The position numbers and the translations under genes are program-made. Source: SH-MAG3 sp036374995 (GTDB lineage: Bacteria > Gemmatimonadota > Gemmatimonadetes > Longimicrobiales > RSA9). From it: 50,615 nucleotides of DNA. The DNA lies in contig DASUSS010000044.1 in the NCBI GenBank assembly GCA_036374995.1, positions 1-50,615 of the forward strand, given 5' to 3'. Under the pieces are notes generated by a model. It had not been told where the DNA came from. It was given only the letters and a program-made list of their open reading frames with translations, and searched no databases. The first letter of the stretch is position 1. Each line of letters opens with the position of its first letter. Positions 30,538-39,688 of the stretch are shown piece after piece.

Positions 30538-32270
30538 GCGTGGCGCGCCGGAGGAGGCAGCGTCGGGCAGCGGCGGCGAAGCCGGAGCAGAAGCGTTCCC
30601 CGCCGGCCGCGTGGTCCGGCGTGCGGCGGCGGGTCATCGAGGTCGTCCGCCGCCGGCCGCTCGCCATCGTGGCCGGGCTCGTGCTGCTGCACGTCGCGCT
30701 CGCGCTCGTCACGTTCGCACCCCAGCCGCACACGGGTGGCGACAACGCGGCCTACATCGCGCTCGGCCGCTCGCTCCTCGAGCACGGCACCTACACCGAG
30801 CTATGGGATCCCGCCGCACCGCCGCACACGAAGTACCCGCCGGCATTCCCCGCCGTCCTGGCCGCTGCGATGGCAGCCGGCCTTCAGCCGTGGGTGCAGC
30901 TCAAGCTCGTCGTGCTCGCGCTGTCCGCGACGGCCGTGGCGTTCAGCTTCCTGTGGCTGCGTGCCCGCCGCCGCGCCGCGCTCGCGCTCGGCATCGGCAT
31001 CGTGCTCGCCGCCGCGCCCGGCGTGCTGCGCGAGGGCCGGTGGATCCTCTCGGATGTGCCGTTCTGGGCGTTCACGATGCTGGCGCTGTGGGCATTCGAG
31101 CGGCTGCGGCCGCACGACTGGAAGCGTTTCGCGATCGCGGCCGTCGCTACACTCGTCGCGTACTTCACGAGATCGGCCGGACTCCCGCTCGCGCTCGCCG
31201 CGCTCGCGTGGCTCGCATGGCGGCGCCGCTGGACGCAGCTCGGCGGACTGGCCGTGATCGTCGGTGTGCCCGCGCTGCTGTGGTGGCTGCGGGGCAGGGC
31301 GTTCGGCCCGAGCGGATACGTCTCGGAGTTCTGGCTGGTCGATCCGTACGTGCCGGCACTCGGGCGGATCGGCGCCGGCGACCTCATCCAGCGCATTGCG
31401 CAGAACGACTGGAAGTACATGACGGTGCACCTGCCGATCCTGCTCAGCGGCGGCGCGGCGGGAGTCACCGTGCTGCTGTCGCTCGCAACGTCCGTGCTGG
31501 CTCTCGGCGGCTGGATCCGGCGCATGCGCGCACCGCGCGTCGCGGATCTCTTTCTGCCTCTCTACGTGAGCCTCATCTTCATCTGGCCGGCGGTCTGGTC
31601 GGGCGAACGGTTCCTGCTTCCCGCGCTCGTGCCGATTCTGTTCTACGCAGCGGAGTCGCTCCGCTGGCTGATGCGGCGGCTCGCGCCCCGGCACACGTTC
31701 GTCGCGGGTGCGGCCGCCGCGGCACTTCTGCTGCTGCTCGCGGTGCCCGGATTGCTCCAGGCGGCGCGGGCCAGCCGCGAGTGCATGGCGCGCTACAGCT
31801 CCGGCGAGACACTGCCGTGTCTGCCCGGTCCCGTCTGGGACGACTTCTTCGACGTCGCCGAGCTGGCGCCGGCCGCGCTGCCGGACGGCGCCGTGGTCCT
31901 CTCGCGCAAGCCGCGGCTCTTCTACGCGCTCGGCGGCCTGCGCGGCCGCACCTATCCGTTCTCCCCCGAGCCCGAGGCCTTCTTCGCAGCGGCCGATTCC
32001 GCCGGCGCCCGTTACGTCGTCTACGACGGCCTCGGCGGCACGGCGGACGCGTATCTGCGGCCCGTTCTGCTGCGGAAGCCGGACGCCTTCTGCATCATGC
32101 ACGTTGCCCCGCTGACCGGAACCGTCCTGTTCGGTATCCGCCCCGATCATGCGCGTGTGCCGGACGCCGGCGACGCGGCGCTGAGCGAGACCTACTCCCC
32201 GTCGTTCGCGTTCTGCGACGAATCGTACTGGCGCAGCCCGGACGCGATGCGGACATTCGGCGTTCGCTGA
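30534..32270 (+). CDS. Polytopic membrane protein, GT-C glycosyltransferase-like
   Basis: 578-aa inner-membrane protein with about 10 helices. After a basic cytoplasmic N-terminus and one helix (43-60), the first external loop reads HTGGDNAAYIALGRSLLEHG with Asp70, then HTKYPPAFPAVLAA. This layout is that of GT-C glycosyltransferases (PMT/ArnT/GT39-like), where the loop Asp binds metal or acceptor and the donor is a polyprenyl-phosphate sugar. A C-terminal extracytoplasmic domain follows the last helix (about 400-578). The GTG start overlaps the anmK stop. It probably glycosylates an envelope lipid or protein. The assignment rests on topology and motif, not on a firm family match. Confidence 0.7.
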   Translation: MSVARRRRQRRAAAAKPEQKRSPPAAWSGVRRRVIEVVRRRPLAIVAGLVLLHVALALVTFAPQPHTGGDNAAYIALGRSLLEHGTYTELWDPAAPPHTKYPPAFPAVLAAAMAAGLQPWVQLKLVVLALSATAVAFSFLWLRARRRAALALGIGIVLAAAPGVLREGRWILSDVPFWAFTMLALWAFERLRPHDWKRFAIAAVATLVAYFTRSAGLPLALAALAWLAWRRRWTQLGGLAVIVGVPALLWWLRGRAFGPSGYVSEFWLVDPYVPALGRIGAGDLIQRIAQNDWKYMTVHLPILLSGGAAGVTVLLSLATSVLALGGWIRRMRAPRVADLFLPLYVSLIFIWPAVWSGERFLLPALVPILFYAAESLRWLMRRLAPRHTFVAGAAAAALLLLLAVPGLLQAARASRECMARYSSGETLPCLPGPVWDDFFDVAELAPAALPDGAVVLSRKPRLFYALGGLRGRTYPFSPEPEAFFAAADSAGARYVVYDGLGGTADAYLRPVLLRKPDAFCIMHVAPLTGTVLFGIRPDHARVPDAGDAALSETYSPSFAFCDESYWRSPDAMRTFGVR

Positions 32271-32345
32271 GCCAGCGGCACGGCGCTTGACGTCCGCCCT
32301 GTGGCGCTGTGGCGGCCGTACCGATCCTCCTGACCGGGAGTGCGG

Positions 32346-34160
32346 ATGACCACGATCGACTGGGTGATCGTCATTGCCTACATGCTGGCCACGCTCGCCC
32401 TGGGCGTGTGGCTCGCGAAGCGCGCGTCGGGCAGCATGGTCGACTTCTTCGTCGGCGGGCGCTCCCTGCCGTGGTGGCTGGCCGGCACGTCGATGGCCGC
32501 GACCACGTTCTCCATCGATACACCGCTCTATGTCGCCGGCGTGGTCGGTACCCGCGGCATTGCCGGGAACTGGGAGTGGTGGGGCTACGGCATCGCGCAC
32601 GTCATCATGATCTACATCTTCGCGCGCCTGTGGCGGCGCGCGGAGATCGTAACGGACAACGAGCTGACGGAGCTGCGGTACGGCGGAAATCCGGCGGCGA
32701 CGCTGCGTGCGGTGAAGGGTTTCCTGTTCGCGGTCGTGATCGGATCGATCGGTGCCGGCTACGCGATGCTGGCCATGGTGAAAGTGGTCGATGCGCTGCA
32801 GATCTTCCCGAGCCTCGGTCTGGAGCTCGGCGACACCGGCAAGCTCTGGGCGATCATCGGCATCAGTGCGCTCGTGCTCGCGTACGCCGGCATAGCCGGC
32901 CTGTGGGGAGTCGTCGCGACGGACTTCTTCCAGTTCTTCCTCGCGCTCGCCGGCGCGATCGTCGTCGCGGTCGTCGCCGTCAATCACGTCGGCGGGCTCG
33001 GGCAGGTGCACGAGCTGGCGCAGCGCACGACCGAATTCGATGTGCTGGCCTTCACGCCGCTGACGTTCAGCCGCGACACGCTGATCGGCTGGTCGGAGGC
33101 CGCCGGCATCACGGCCGCCACGTTCTTCTCCTACGTCGCGGTGCTGTGGTGGGCGTTCCGCCGCTCCGACGGCGGCGGCGAGTTCATTCAGCGACTGTCG
33201 TCCGTGAAGACGGAAGCGGATGCGGAGAAGGCGGCGTGGTTCTTCAACATCATGCATTACGTGGTGCGCACGTGGCCGTGGATCATCGTCGCGATCGTGG
33301 CGCTCGCGATCTACCCGGACCTCGAGGACAGGGAGCTGGGCTACCCGCAGCTGATGCTCGACTTCCTGCCGGCGGGCGTGCTCGGACTCGTCGTCGCGTC
33401 GCTGCTCGCCGCGTTCATGAGCACGATGTCGACGCTGATCAACTGGAGCGCATCGTACATGACGAACGATCTGTACGCGCGCTTCCTGCGCCCGGAGGCA
33501 TCACAGAAGGAGCTCGTGATGGCGGCCCGGGTGGCGTCGGTGATCGTGACCGCGATCGCGGGCTTTGCCGCGTTCCAGTCCACGAGCATCGCGACCGTCT
33601 ACCGCCTCATCCTGGCAGTCGGCACCGGACCCGGCCTCGTCCTGATCCTGCGCTGGTACTGGTGGCGCATCAATGCGTGGGCGGAGCTCGCCGCGATGGT
33701 CGCCGGCTTCGTGGTCGGGTTCCTGACGTCGATCGACAATCCGATCTACAGCCTGCGCATCGACGATTTCGGCATCCGCCTGATGGTCACGGCGGGAATC
33801 ACACTGCTGATCTGGGTGCCCGTGATGCTGCTCACGAAGCCGGAGAGTGATGAGAAGCTCGATTCGTTCTACACGCGGGTACGGCCCGGAGGCCCGGGAT
33901 GGCGGCGTCAGCGCGAGCGCACGGGGATCCAGTCTGCGCAGGACCTCGAACGCGACAGCCTGCGGGTCCTCGCCGGGCTCATGGTCCTGTTCGGCGCCAT
34001 GTTCGCCGTCGGCGGCGTGGTCCTCTTTCGCTGGTATACGGCGCTCGCCATGACGATCATCATGATGCTGGGGCTGCTGTGGCTGAAGCGGCTCGGCGCC
34101 TCGGTCATTGCGCCGCCGCGTCCGGAAGCTCCCACGCATCCCAGCCCGGAGAGGCCCTGA
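32346..34160 (+). CDS. Sodium:solute symporter family transporter
   Basis: 604-aa inner-membrane transporter of the SSS family, with 13-14 helices in the LeuT-like fold. The N-terminal pattern DFFVGGRSLPWWLAGTSMAA and the following TTFSIDTPLYVAG match SSS helix 1-2, whose residues help form the sodium site. ASLLAAFMSTMSTLINWSAS is the family's helix-8 region, again Na-binding. A GGGAG site precedes ATG 32346 by five bases. It lies inside the murQ/anmK/amidase block and shares one base with the amidase start. In this context a cell-wall sugar or muropeptide fragment is an attractive substrate. SSS members also carry sugars, amino acids and others. Confidence 0.88.
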   Translation: MTTIDWVIVIAYMLATLALGVWLAKRASGSMVDFFVGGRSLPWWLAGTSMAATTFSIDTPLYVAGVVGTRGIAGNWEWWGYGIAHVIMIYIFARLWRRAEIVTDNELTELRYGGNPAATLRAVKGFLFAVVIGSIGAGYAMLAMVKVVDALQIFPSLGLELGDTGKLWAIIGISALVLAYAGIAGLWGVVATDFFQFFLALAGAIVVAVVAVNHVGGLGQVHELAQRTTEFDVLAFTPLTFSRDTLIGWSEAAGITAATFFSYVAVLWWAFRRSDGGGEFIQRLSSVKTEADAEKAAWFFNIMHYVVRTWPWIIVAIVALAIYPDLEDRELGYPQLMLDFLPAGVLGLVVASLLAAFMSTMSTLINWSASYMTNDLYARFLRPEASQKELVMAARVASVIVTAIAGFAAFQSTSIATVYRLILAVGTGPGLVLILRWYWWRINAWAELAAMVAGFVVGFLTSIDNPIYSLRIDDFGIRLMVTAGITLLIWVPVMLLTKPESDEKLDSFYTRVRPGGPGWRRQRERTGIQSAQDLERDSLRVLAGLMVLFGAMFAVGGVVLFRWYTALAMTIIMMLGLLWLKRLGASVIAPPRPEAPTHPSPERP

Positions 34161-36133
34161 TGAGCTCGCGCTTCATCGCCACGGCCGCGCTGCTCGCGAT
34201 GGCGGCGTGTGCCACGACGCCGTCCGCTCCGCCGCAGCCCGCGCCGGACATCCCCGTGCCGGGCACTGCGGAAGCGCAGCGTGCGGCGGAGCTGCCGCCG
34301 ATCCCGGTCGTCGACGGACCGCTTCAGCTCGACGTCGGCTATCCGCCGGAGGGTGCAACGATCGCCGCGCGCGATTCGAATTTCATCTTCGGCTCCACCG
34401 GCTCCGGGCGCGCACAGCTGACGATCAACGGTGCGCCCGTACAGGTGTCGCCGAACGGAGGATTCCTCGCGTTCGTTCCCGTGCCGCCGGACGGCGTCTA
34501 CCGGCTGAGCGCGACGAAGGACGGTCAGGCCGCGACGCTGGAACGACGCGTGAGCGTGCCGGAGCCGGCCGGCGCACCGGCGCCGGGCATTCGCTCCGCG
34601 TATCCCGTGGGCACGATCGTGGTCGAAAGCGGTGAGCCGATCGAGATCGGCCTCCGCGCGGCGCCGGGAGCGCGCGCGGCGGTGCTGCTGCCGGACGGCC
34701 GACGGATCCAGCTCATCGAGCGGGGCGGCGCCGGTGCCGCTCTGCCGGGTGACGAGTTTCGCGCCGACCTGACGACCGCTCAGCGCGCGGCCGCGAGCGT
34801 GCTGTATTCCGCGCTGGTTCCGATCACGACGCCGATCATGGCGGACGACACGTCACTCGCGCGTCCCGCGTTCGGCCGGTTCGAGCCGGTCGCCCGGGCG
34901 GACGGACCGCTCGGTGCGCCGCTCGTCAATCACGCCATACTCGAGGTCGTCGCAGGCAGTGATACGGTCCGGCAGCCGCTGCGACTCAGCGTTGCCGTAG
35001 CCGACCCGGGCCTGCCGCGCGTCGGTGTGGTCACGGCACCGCCGGACGCACCCTCCGACTGGACGATCCGGGGGCGCGTCGACACGGCGGGCCCGTTCCA
35101 TTTCTTCTGGCCGGCCGGCACGCTCCTCACGATCACCGGTGAGCGCGCGGGCATGTACCGCGTCCGGCTCTCCGATGACCAGACCGCCTGGGTGCCGTCC
35201 GGCGACGTCCGCCTGCTGTCGCCGGGATCGCCGCCGGCAACCGCAGCGGTCGCGGCCGTCCGATTCGCGCCGGGGCCCCAGTGGATCGACCTCCGGATCC
35301 CGCTCGGCCAGCGCATGCCGTTCCAGGTCGTCGAGGAAGAGGACGCGATCCATGTCGATGTGTTCGGCGCCGTCTCGCGCATCAACTTCTTCCAGTACGG
35401 CGGCCTCGATCCGCTGATCACGCGAGCCGAGTGGAGCCAGCCCTCCGATGATGTCCTGCGCGTCAGCGTGGACCTCGCCGAGCCCGTGTGGGGGTATGCG
35501 CCGTTCTTCGATGCGAGCGGCGCGCTCATCGTGCGCATCCGCAGACCTCCCGTGATCGAGCGCGCGGCGCCCCTGAACGGGCTGTTCATCGCGGTGGATC
35601 CCGGGCACGGCGGCGAGGACCGCTCGACACGCGGACCGACGGATCTGCGGGAGGCCGATGCGAACCTGTACATCGCGCTGCAGCTGAAGGCCCTGCTCGA
35701 GCGGGCGGGTGCGCGCGTCATGATGACCCGGACCACGGACATGACGGTGCCGCTCGGCGACCGGCCCCGGATGGCGGCGGACTCCGGCGTGCACATCCTG
35801 GTCTCCGTGCACAACAATGCCTTCCCGGACGGCGTCAACCCATGGACGAACAACGGGACGAGCACGTATTACTACCATCCGCATTCCGCGGATCTCGCGC
35901 GGCTCATGCAGCGCGAGCTGCTGGAGGAGCTCGGCCTGCGTGACATCGGCTACGGCCGGGCCGACCTGGCGCTCGCCCGGCCGACCTGGATGCCGGCGGT
36001 GCTCACGGAGACCATGTTCATGATGATCCCGGAGCAGGAGTCCGCGCTGAGGGACCCGGAGGTCCAGCGGCGCATCGCCGCTGCGCACGTGCGCGCGCTC
36101 GAGGCGTTCCTGCGCGGCCGGATCCCGGACTGA
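34160..36133 (+). CDS. N-acetylmuramoyl-L-alanine amidase, lipoprotein (AmiC/Amidase_3)
   Basis: 657-aa exported peptidoglycan amidase that would cut the bond between MurNAc and the stem peptide. The signal peptide has the lipobox AMAAC. The long N-terminal region (about 45-465) contains beta-rich segments, one resembling an SH3-like wall-binding domain (GTLLTITGERAGMYRVRLSD then TAWVPSGDVRLL). The C-terminal Amidase_3 domain has all four zinc/catalytic residues: His483 in VDPGHGG, Glu498 in LREAD, His551 in SVHNN and Glu617 in LTETMF. The ATG overlaps the symporter stop. Its product would feed anhydro-MurNAc salvage by anmK and murQ. Confidence 0.92.
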   Translation: MSSRFIATAALLAMAACATTPSAPPQPAPDIPVPGTAEAQRAAELPPIPVVDGPLQLDVGYPPEGATIAARDSNFIFGSTGSGRAQLTINGAPVQVSPNGGFLAFVPVPPDGVYRLSATKDGQAATLERRVSVPEPAGAPAPGIRSAYPVGTIVVESGEPIEIGLRAAPGARAAVLLPDGRRIQLIERGGAGAALPGDEFRADLTTAQRAAASVLYSALVPITTPIMADDTSLARPAFGRFEPVARADGPLGAPLVNHAILEVVAGSDTVRQPLRLSVAVADPGLPRVGVVTAPPDAPSDWTIRGRVDTAGPFHFFWPAGTLLTITGERAGMYRVRLSDDQTAWVPSGDVRLLSPGSPPATAAVAAVRFAPGPQWIDLRIPLGQRMPFQVVEEEDAIHVDVFGAVSRINFFQYGGLDPLITRAEWSQPSDDVLRVSVDLAEPVWGYAPFFDASGALIVRIRRPPVIERAAPLNGLFIAVDPGHGGEDRSTRGPTDLREADANLYIALQLKALLERAGARVMMTRTTDMTVPLGDRPRMAADSGVHILVSVHNNAFPDGVNPWTNNGTSTYYYHPHSADLARLMQRELLEELGLRDIGYGRADLALARPTWMPAVLTETMFMMIPEQESALRDPEVQRRIAAAHVRALEAFLRGRIPD

Positions 36134-36161
36134 GACACAGCCCGTCAGGCGGAGCGTGACG

Positions 36162-39100
36162 ATGAGGTTGAGGGCAGCTGCAGGTGCGCTGGTGACACTC
36201 GCCGCGACTGCGGTGAGCGCAGCCGCACAGGTGCCGGCGGATGCATCGTGGCGGACGGTCGAGTCGGCGCACTTCCGCGTCACGTACGAGGCCGAGCTCG
36301 AGCCGGTCGCCCGCCACGCCGCTGCGGCCGCGGAGCGGGCGTGGGGCGCACTGTCCGTGCTCGTTGCCGAGCCGCCGCGCGGCACCATCGACATCGTCAT
36401 CGCCGACAATCTCGATCTCAGCAACGGCTTCGCTTCGCCGTTCCCATCGAACCGCGTCGTCGTCTATGCCCGGCCCCCCGTCGACCTGCTCGAGCTGCAG
36501 TACACGCGCGACTGGATCGAGCTGGTTCTGACGCACGAGCTCGCGCACGTGTTCCACCTCGATGTGACGAGCGGGTTCGGTCGCCTGCTCCGCACGGTCT
36601 TCGGACGCGTGCCCTCACCCTGGCCGATCTTTCCCGCCGTCGGCGTGCCCGCATGGAGCACCGAGGGACTCGCGGTCGGGGTGGAATCCGCGGTCACGGA
36701 TTACGGCCGCATCCACGGCAGCTACCACGAGATGGTGGTGCGTACGGCAGCGCTCGCCCGCCGCCTCGATGAATACGACCGGCTCGGGTCGAGCTCCGCA
36801 CGGTGGCCGGGTGGCGGGCGCGAGTACATATACGGGTCGCTGTTCATGGATTACCTCGCCCGGCGCCATGGAGCGGACGCGGCGCGTCGCATCGTGAGCA
36901 GTACGGCGGACGCAGTCATCCCGCCGCCGCTCTGGTTCGGCCGCGTCGGCAGCCGTGCACTGGGGGTCACGTTCCGCACTGCGTACCGCGAATGGGAGCG
37001 GGAGGTGACCGCGCGCAGCGACTCGATCGCCGCCGTTCTGCGCGCCGAGGGGCTCACTGCGGGAGAGGCGCTCACCGAGCACCGCGCCGTGGCGTGGTAC
37101 CCGCGGTTTTCCCGCGACGGTAGCCGCATCGCGTATGCGGCGCACGACTGGCGCACACCGCCGCACGTGCGCGTGATCGACGCGAGCACGGGCGCAATCG
37201 AGTGGTCGGAGCGGATGAACCAGCCTGCGCCCGCGAGCTGGCTGGCGGACGGCGAGCTGGTCACGGCGGAGGTCGACTTCGTCGATCAGTTCCGCGTGTT
37301 CAGCGACCTGCACGTGATCGGCGAGCAGGACCGCCAGATCACGCGCCGCGCACGACTCGAGCAACCGGACGCCTCGCGCGACGGACGCATCGTGGCGATC
37401 GAAAACGACGACGGCACGAACCGCGTCGTGCTCGTGGATCCGGCCTCGCGTGCCGTGCGCCCGCTCACCGAATACGATCCGCGGCGGCACTACGCGCTAC
37501 CGCGCTTCGCACCGGCCGGCGATCGCATCGCCGTCGAACGCTGGAGCGGCGGCGCGCACGACATCGTCGTGATCGACACGCTCGGCTCCGAGCTCGTCCT
37601 GACGGACGGCTTCGGCGTCAATGCCGCGCCCGCCTGGTCACCGGACGGGCGCTGGGTCCTGTTCGGCTCCGACCGCAGCGGCATTCCGAACCTCTATGCC
37701 ATCGATGTCCCGGCTGTGACGCGCGGCACCACGCCCGGCGTCCGGCCGGCGAGTGCGCTGCGGCAGGTCACGAACGTGCTGACCGGTGCATTCCAGCCGG
37801 ACATCTCGCCGGATGGCCGATCGATCGTGTTCGCGGCATATCATCACGATGGCTTCCGGATCGAGCGCATGTCGTTCGACACGGCGCAGTGGCGCACGCC
37901 TGCCGCGGCCGGCTCGGCCCTCGCCATCGCGCCGCGCACCGGATACGAGACCGGCGCGGACGGTACGTTCTCCGATTCCATGAAGGCGGCGCTCGCCGCT
38001 GCCGATACCGCGACCGGACCGGCGCGCGGATACAGAGCCCTGCCATCACTGCGACCCTACTTCTGGGCGCCGCTCGCCGGCTACGACGATGAGCGCGAGG
38101 AGCTGTATCTGGGTGCGTTCACGTACGGTCAGGACCTGGTGCAGCGGCACACGTGGCAGGCCGCGCTCGCGGTCGAGACCGGCTCGGGCAGAACGCAGGG
38201 TCTGCTCGGCTATGCGTATCGCGGACTCCCCACGATACCCGGCATCGGACTGCACCCGACGCTCGGCGCCTTCGTCGCCCGCGAGTGGGACGAGTTCTTC
38301 CGCTCGGCCGATCCCGACGGTCCGTATGCCGACGAGCGCGAGGACGTCGCCGCGCTGACCCTCGGGCTCACGCGGCCGCGCTGGCGCGTCACCACCGGCT
38401 TCGGCCTGCTCGCGGAGCGCGTGCTGCGCTCGCGCTACCTCTACAATGCGCCGCCCAACACCGTGCTCCGCGATCCGGATGAGGACCTCTGGGGCGCACG
38501 CGTGAACGCGTTTCGCGCCCACTACGTCACGCCGCCGCTCGCCATCAGCCGCGAAGCAGGCTATTCGCTGAACATCGCAGCGCGCCAGCGCTGGGACAGC
38601 CACTCCCGTACCATCATCGATGCCCCCGATACGCTCATCCTCGACGGCGGCTACCGCGAGCTCACCACGTTCGACGCCGCCTACATCGCGCTGCCACTAC
38701 CCGGCTTTGCACGTCACGTCCTCGCGCTCCGCTTCAGCGGACTCCTGCGCGAGGGGCCCGGTGCCTCGCTCAGCAGCATCGGCGGCGCGAGCGGCGCCGG
38801 CTTCACCATCAGCGGCATCGCTTCCGGCATCGGCGGATCGACGCTGCTCCTGCCGATCCGCGGATTCGACCGCGGCGTGCGCGCCGGCACCGACGCATGG
38901 ACGGCCACCGCCGAGTACCGCTTCCCGCTCACACTCATCGATGCACCGCTCCGCCCCTTCTTCTTCGACCGCCTGAGCGGCGCCGTCTTCGCCGACGCCG
39001 GACACGCCTGGTGCGACGACTACTTCGCCGCTCGCTTCGCGATCTGTTCGTCGACATCCGCCAGCGACGCTCCGCTGATGTCCGCAGGCGCCGAGCTGAC

Positions 39101-39218
39101 CCTGCGCATGTCGCTGCTCGGCGTGTCCGCGCCCGTACGCGTCGGCGCCGGCTTCCCCGTCCGCGGCGGCGTCGACTCCGCACCGCGCTTCTACATCACG
39201 ACCGGACCCTCCTTCTGA
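36162..39218 (+). CDS. Exported HELAH peptidase, beta-propeller and beta-barrel fusion
   Basis: 1018-aa secreted protein in three parts. After a signal peptide (about 1-25, ending AAAQ) a gluzincin-like domain carries HELAH at 125-129 and a downstream STEGLAVG with Glu168, the spacing of HExxH-plus-Glu peptidases. Residues about 275-620 are TolB/PD40-type propeller repeats (WYPRFSRDGSRIAYAAHD, PAWSPDGRWVLFGSDRSG, PDISPDGRSIVFAAYHHDG). The last 380 residues look like a BamA/surface-antigen-type barrel with IRGFDRGVRAG, a TAEYRFPL strand and a C-terminal Phe. So the chain would be anchored in the outer membrane by its own C-terminus. ATG 36162 has GGAG seven bases upstream. It ends the envelope block. 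Activity is inferred from motifs. Confidence 0.8.
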   Translation: MRLRAAAGALVTLAATAVSAAAQVPADASWRTVESAHFRVTYEAELEPVARHAAAAAERAWGALSVLVAEPPRGTIDIVIADNLDLSNGFASPFPSNRVVVYARPPVDLLELQYTRDWIELVLTHELAHVFHLDVTSGFGRLLRTVFGRVPSPWPIFPAVGVPAWSTEGLAVGVESAVTDYGRIHGSYHEMVVRTAALARRLDEYDRLGSSSARWPGGGREYIYGSLFMDYLARRHGADAARRIVSSTADAVIPPPLWFGRVGSRALGVTFRTAYREWEREVTARSDSIAAVLRAEGLTAGEALTEHRAVAWYPRFSRDGSRIAYAAHDWRTPPHVRVIDASTGAIEWSERMNQPAPASWLADGELVTAEVDFVDQFRVFSDLHVIGEQDRQITRRARLEQPDASRDGRIVAIENDDGTNRVVLVDPASRAVRPLTEYDPRRHYALPRFAPAGDRIAVERWSGGAHDIVVIDTLGSELVLTDGFGVNAAPAWSPDGRWVLFGSDRSGIPNLYAIDVPAVTRGTTPGVRPASALRQVTNVLTGAFQPDISPDGRSIVFAAYHHDGFRIERMSFDTAQWRTPAAAGSALAIAPRTGYETGADGTFSDSMKAALAAADTATGPARGYRALPSLRPYFWAPLAGYDDEREELYLGAFTYGQDLVQRHTWQAALAVETGSGRTQGLLGYAYRGLPTIPGIGLHPTLGAFVAREWDEFFRSADPDGPYADEREDVAALTLGLTRPRWRVTTGFGLLAERVLRSRYLYNAPPNTVLRDPDEDLWGARVNAFRAHYVTPPLAISREAGYSLNIAARQRWDSHSRTIIDAPDTLILDGGYRELTTFDAAYIALPLPGFARHVLALRFSGLLREGPGASLSSIGGASGAGFTISGIASGIGGSTLLLPIRGFDRGVRAGTDAWTATAEYRFPLTLIDAPLRPFFFDRLSGAVFADAGHAWCDDYFAARFAICSSTSASDAPLMSAGAELTLRMSLLGVSAPVRVGAGFPVRGGVDSAPRFYITTGPSF

Positions 39219-39278
39219 CGGCACGCTTCTTTAAGCAACCGACTGCGCTTCGATCAAACTGCACCAGAAGGAGCTACC

Positions 39279-39497
39279 ATGGCAGGCAAACGCCCCGATC
39301 AGCACAACATCGCACCCGATGAGGCTCTCGCGACCGACTACAAGAACCGACCGAACGAGCCGCGCGACCTCAAGGCACAGAAGCACAAGCCGAAGGCGAA
39401 GGAGCTGCCCTGGTCGGACCGGCACGTGCCGCGGCCCGATGACACGACCGGCGGTACCGAGGAGCAGCGCTCGACGCACCGCCGCCACGATCGCTAG
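39279..39497 (+). CDS. Small, highly charged protein of unknown function (72 aa)
   Basis: 72-aa hydrophilic protein, rich in Lys, Arg, Asp, Glu and Pro, with no Cys and no hydrophobic segment, so probably disordered. A very good AGGAG ribosome site lies six bases before the ATG, the best evidence that it is translated. It stands alone between the big peptidase-barrel gene and nrdJ. I see nothing to place it in a family. Confidence 0.6.
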   Translation: MAGKRPDQHNIAPDEALATDYKNRPNEPRDLKAQKHKPKAKELPWSDRHVPRPDDTTGGTEEQRSTHRRHDR

Positions 39498-39502
39498 CGC
39501 GG

Positions 39503-39530
39503 ACCGGAGAGGGCGCGCTCCGGTGCGCCC
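39503..39530 (+). terminator. Two mutually exclusive hairpins after the 72-aa gene
   Basis: ACCGGAG (39503-39509) can pair with CTCCGGT (39518-39524), or GGGCGC (39511-39516) with GCGCCC (39525-39530); the two stems share bases. It may terminate the small-gene transcript, though there is no T-run. Confidence 0.35.
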
Positions 39531-39592
39531 GCTCCCGCTGCCGTTCCGATACCGCAGTCGTAGCGAACCCCCCGCCTCTGGCCCGGCCGCGC

Positions 39593-39679
39593 CGTGGAAA
39601 TCTCCGTGGAAAGCTGGTGGACAAGTCGCGGAAAGGCAGGAGAAAGGCGGCGCGTGCGGGGTATCAACAGTGTGGAAAA
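39593..39679 (+). repeat. 11-bp-phased GTGGAAA-type array upstream of nrdJ
   Basis: Related 9-mers start at 39593 (cgtggaaat), 39605 (cgtggaaag), 39616 (ggtggacaa), 39627 (cgcggaaag), 39638 (aggagaaag) and 39671 (tgtggaaaa). Intervals are 12, 11, 11, 11 and 33 (three times 11) bp, so all lie on one face of the helix. The last is one mismatch from the reverse-complement DnaA box TGTGGATAA. The short A-tracts are phased, so DNA bending is also possible. Confidence 0.6.
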
Positions 39680-39688
39680 CCAGTGGGC

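Noticed and set aside
30801..33257. 818-codon minus-strand frame opposite the GT-C-like and symporter genes
   Set aside because: Charged, low-complexity shadow typical of high-GC DNA; plus-strand genes are clear.
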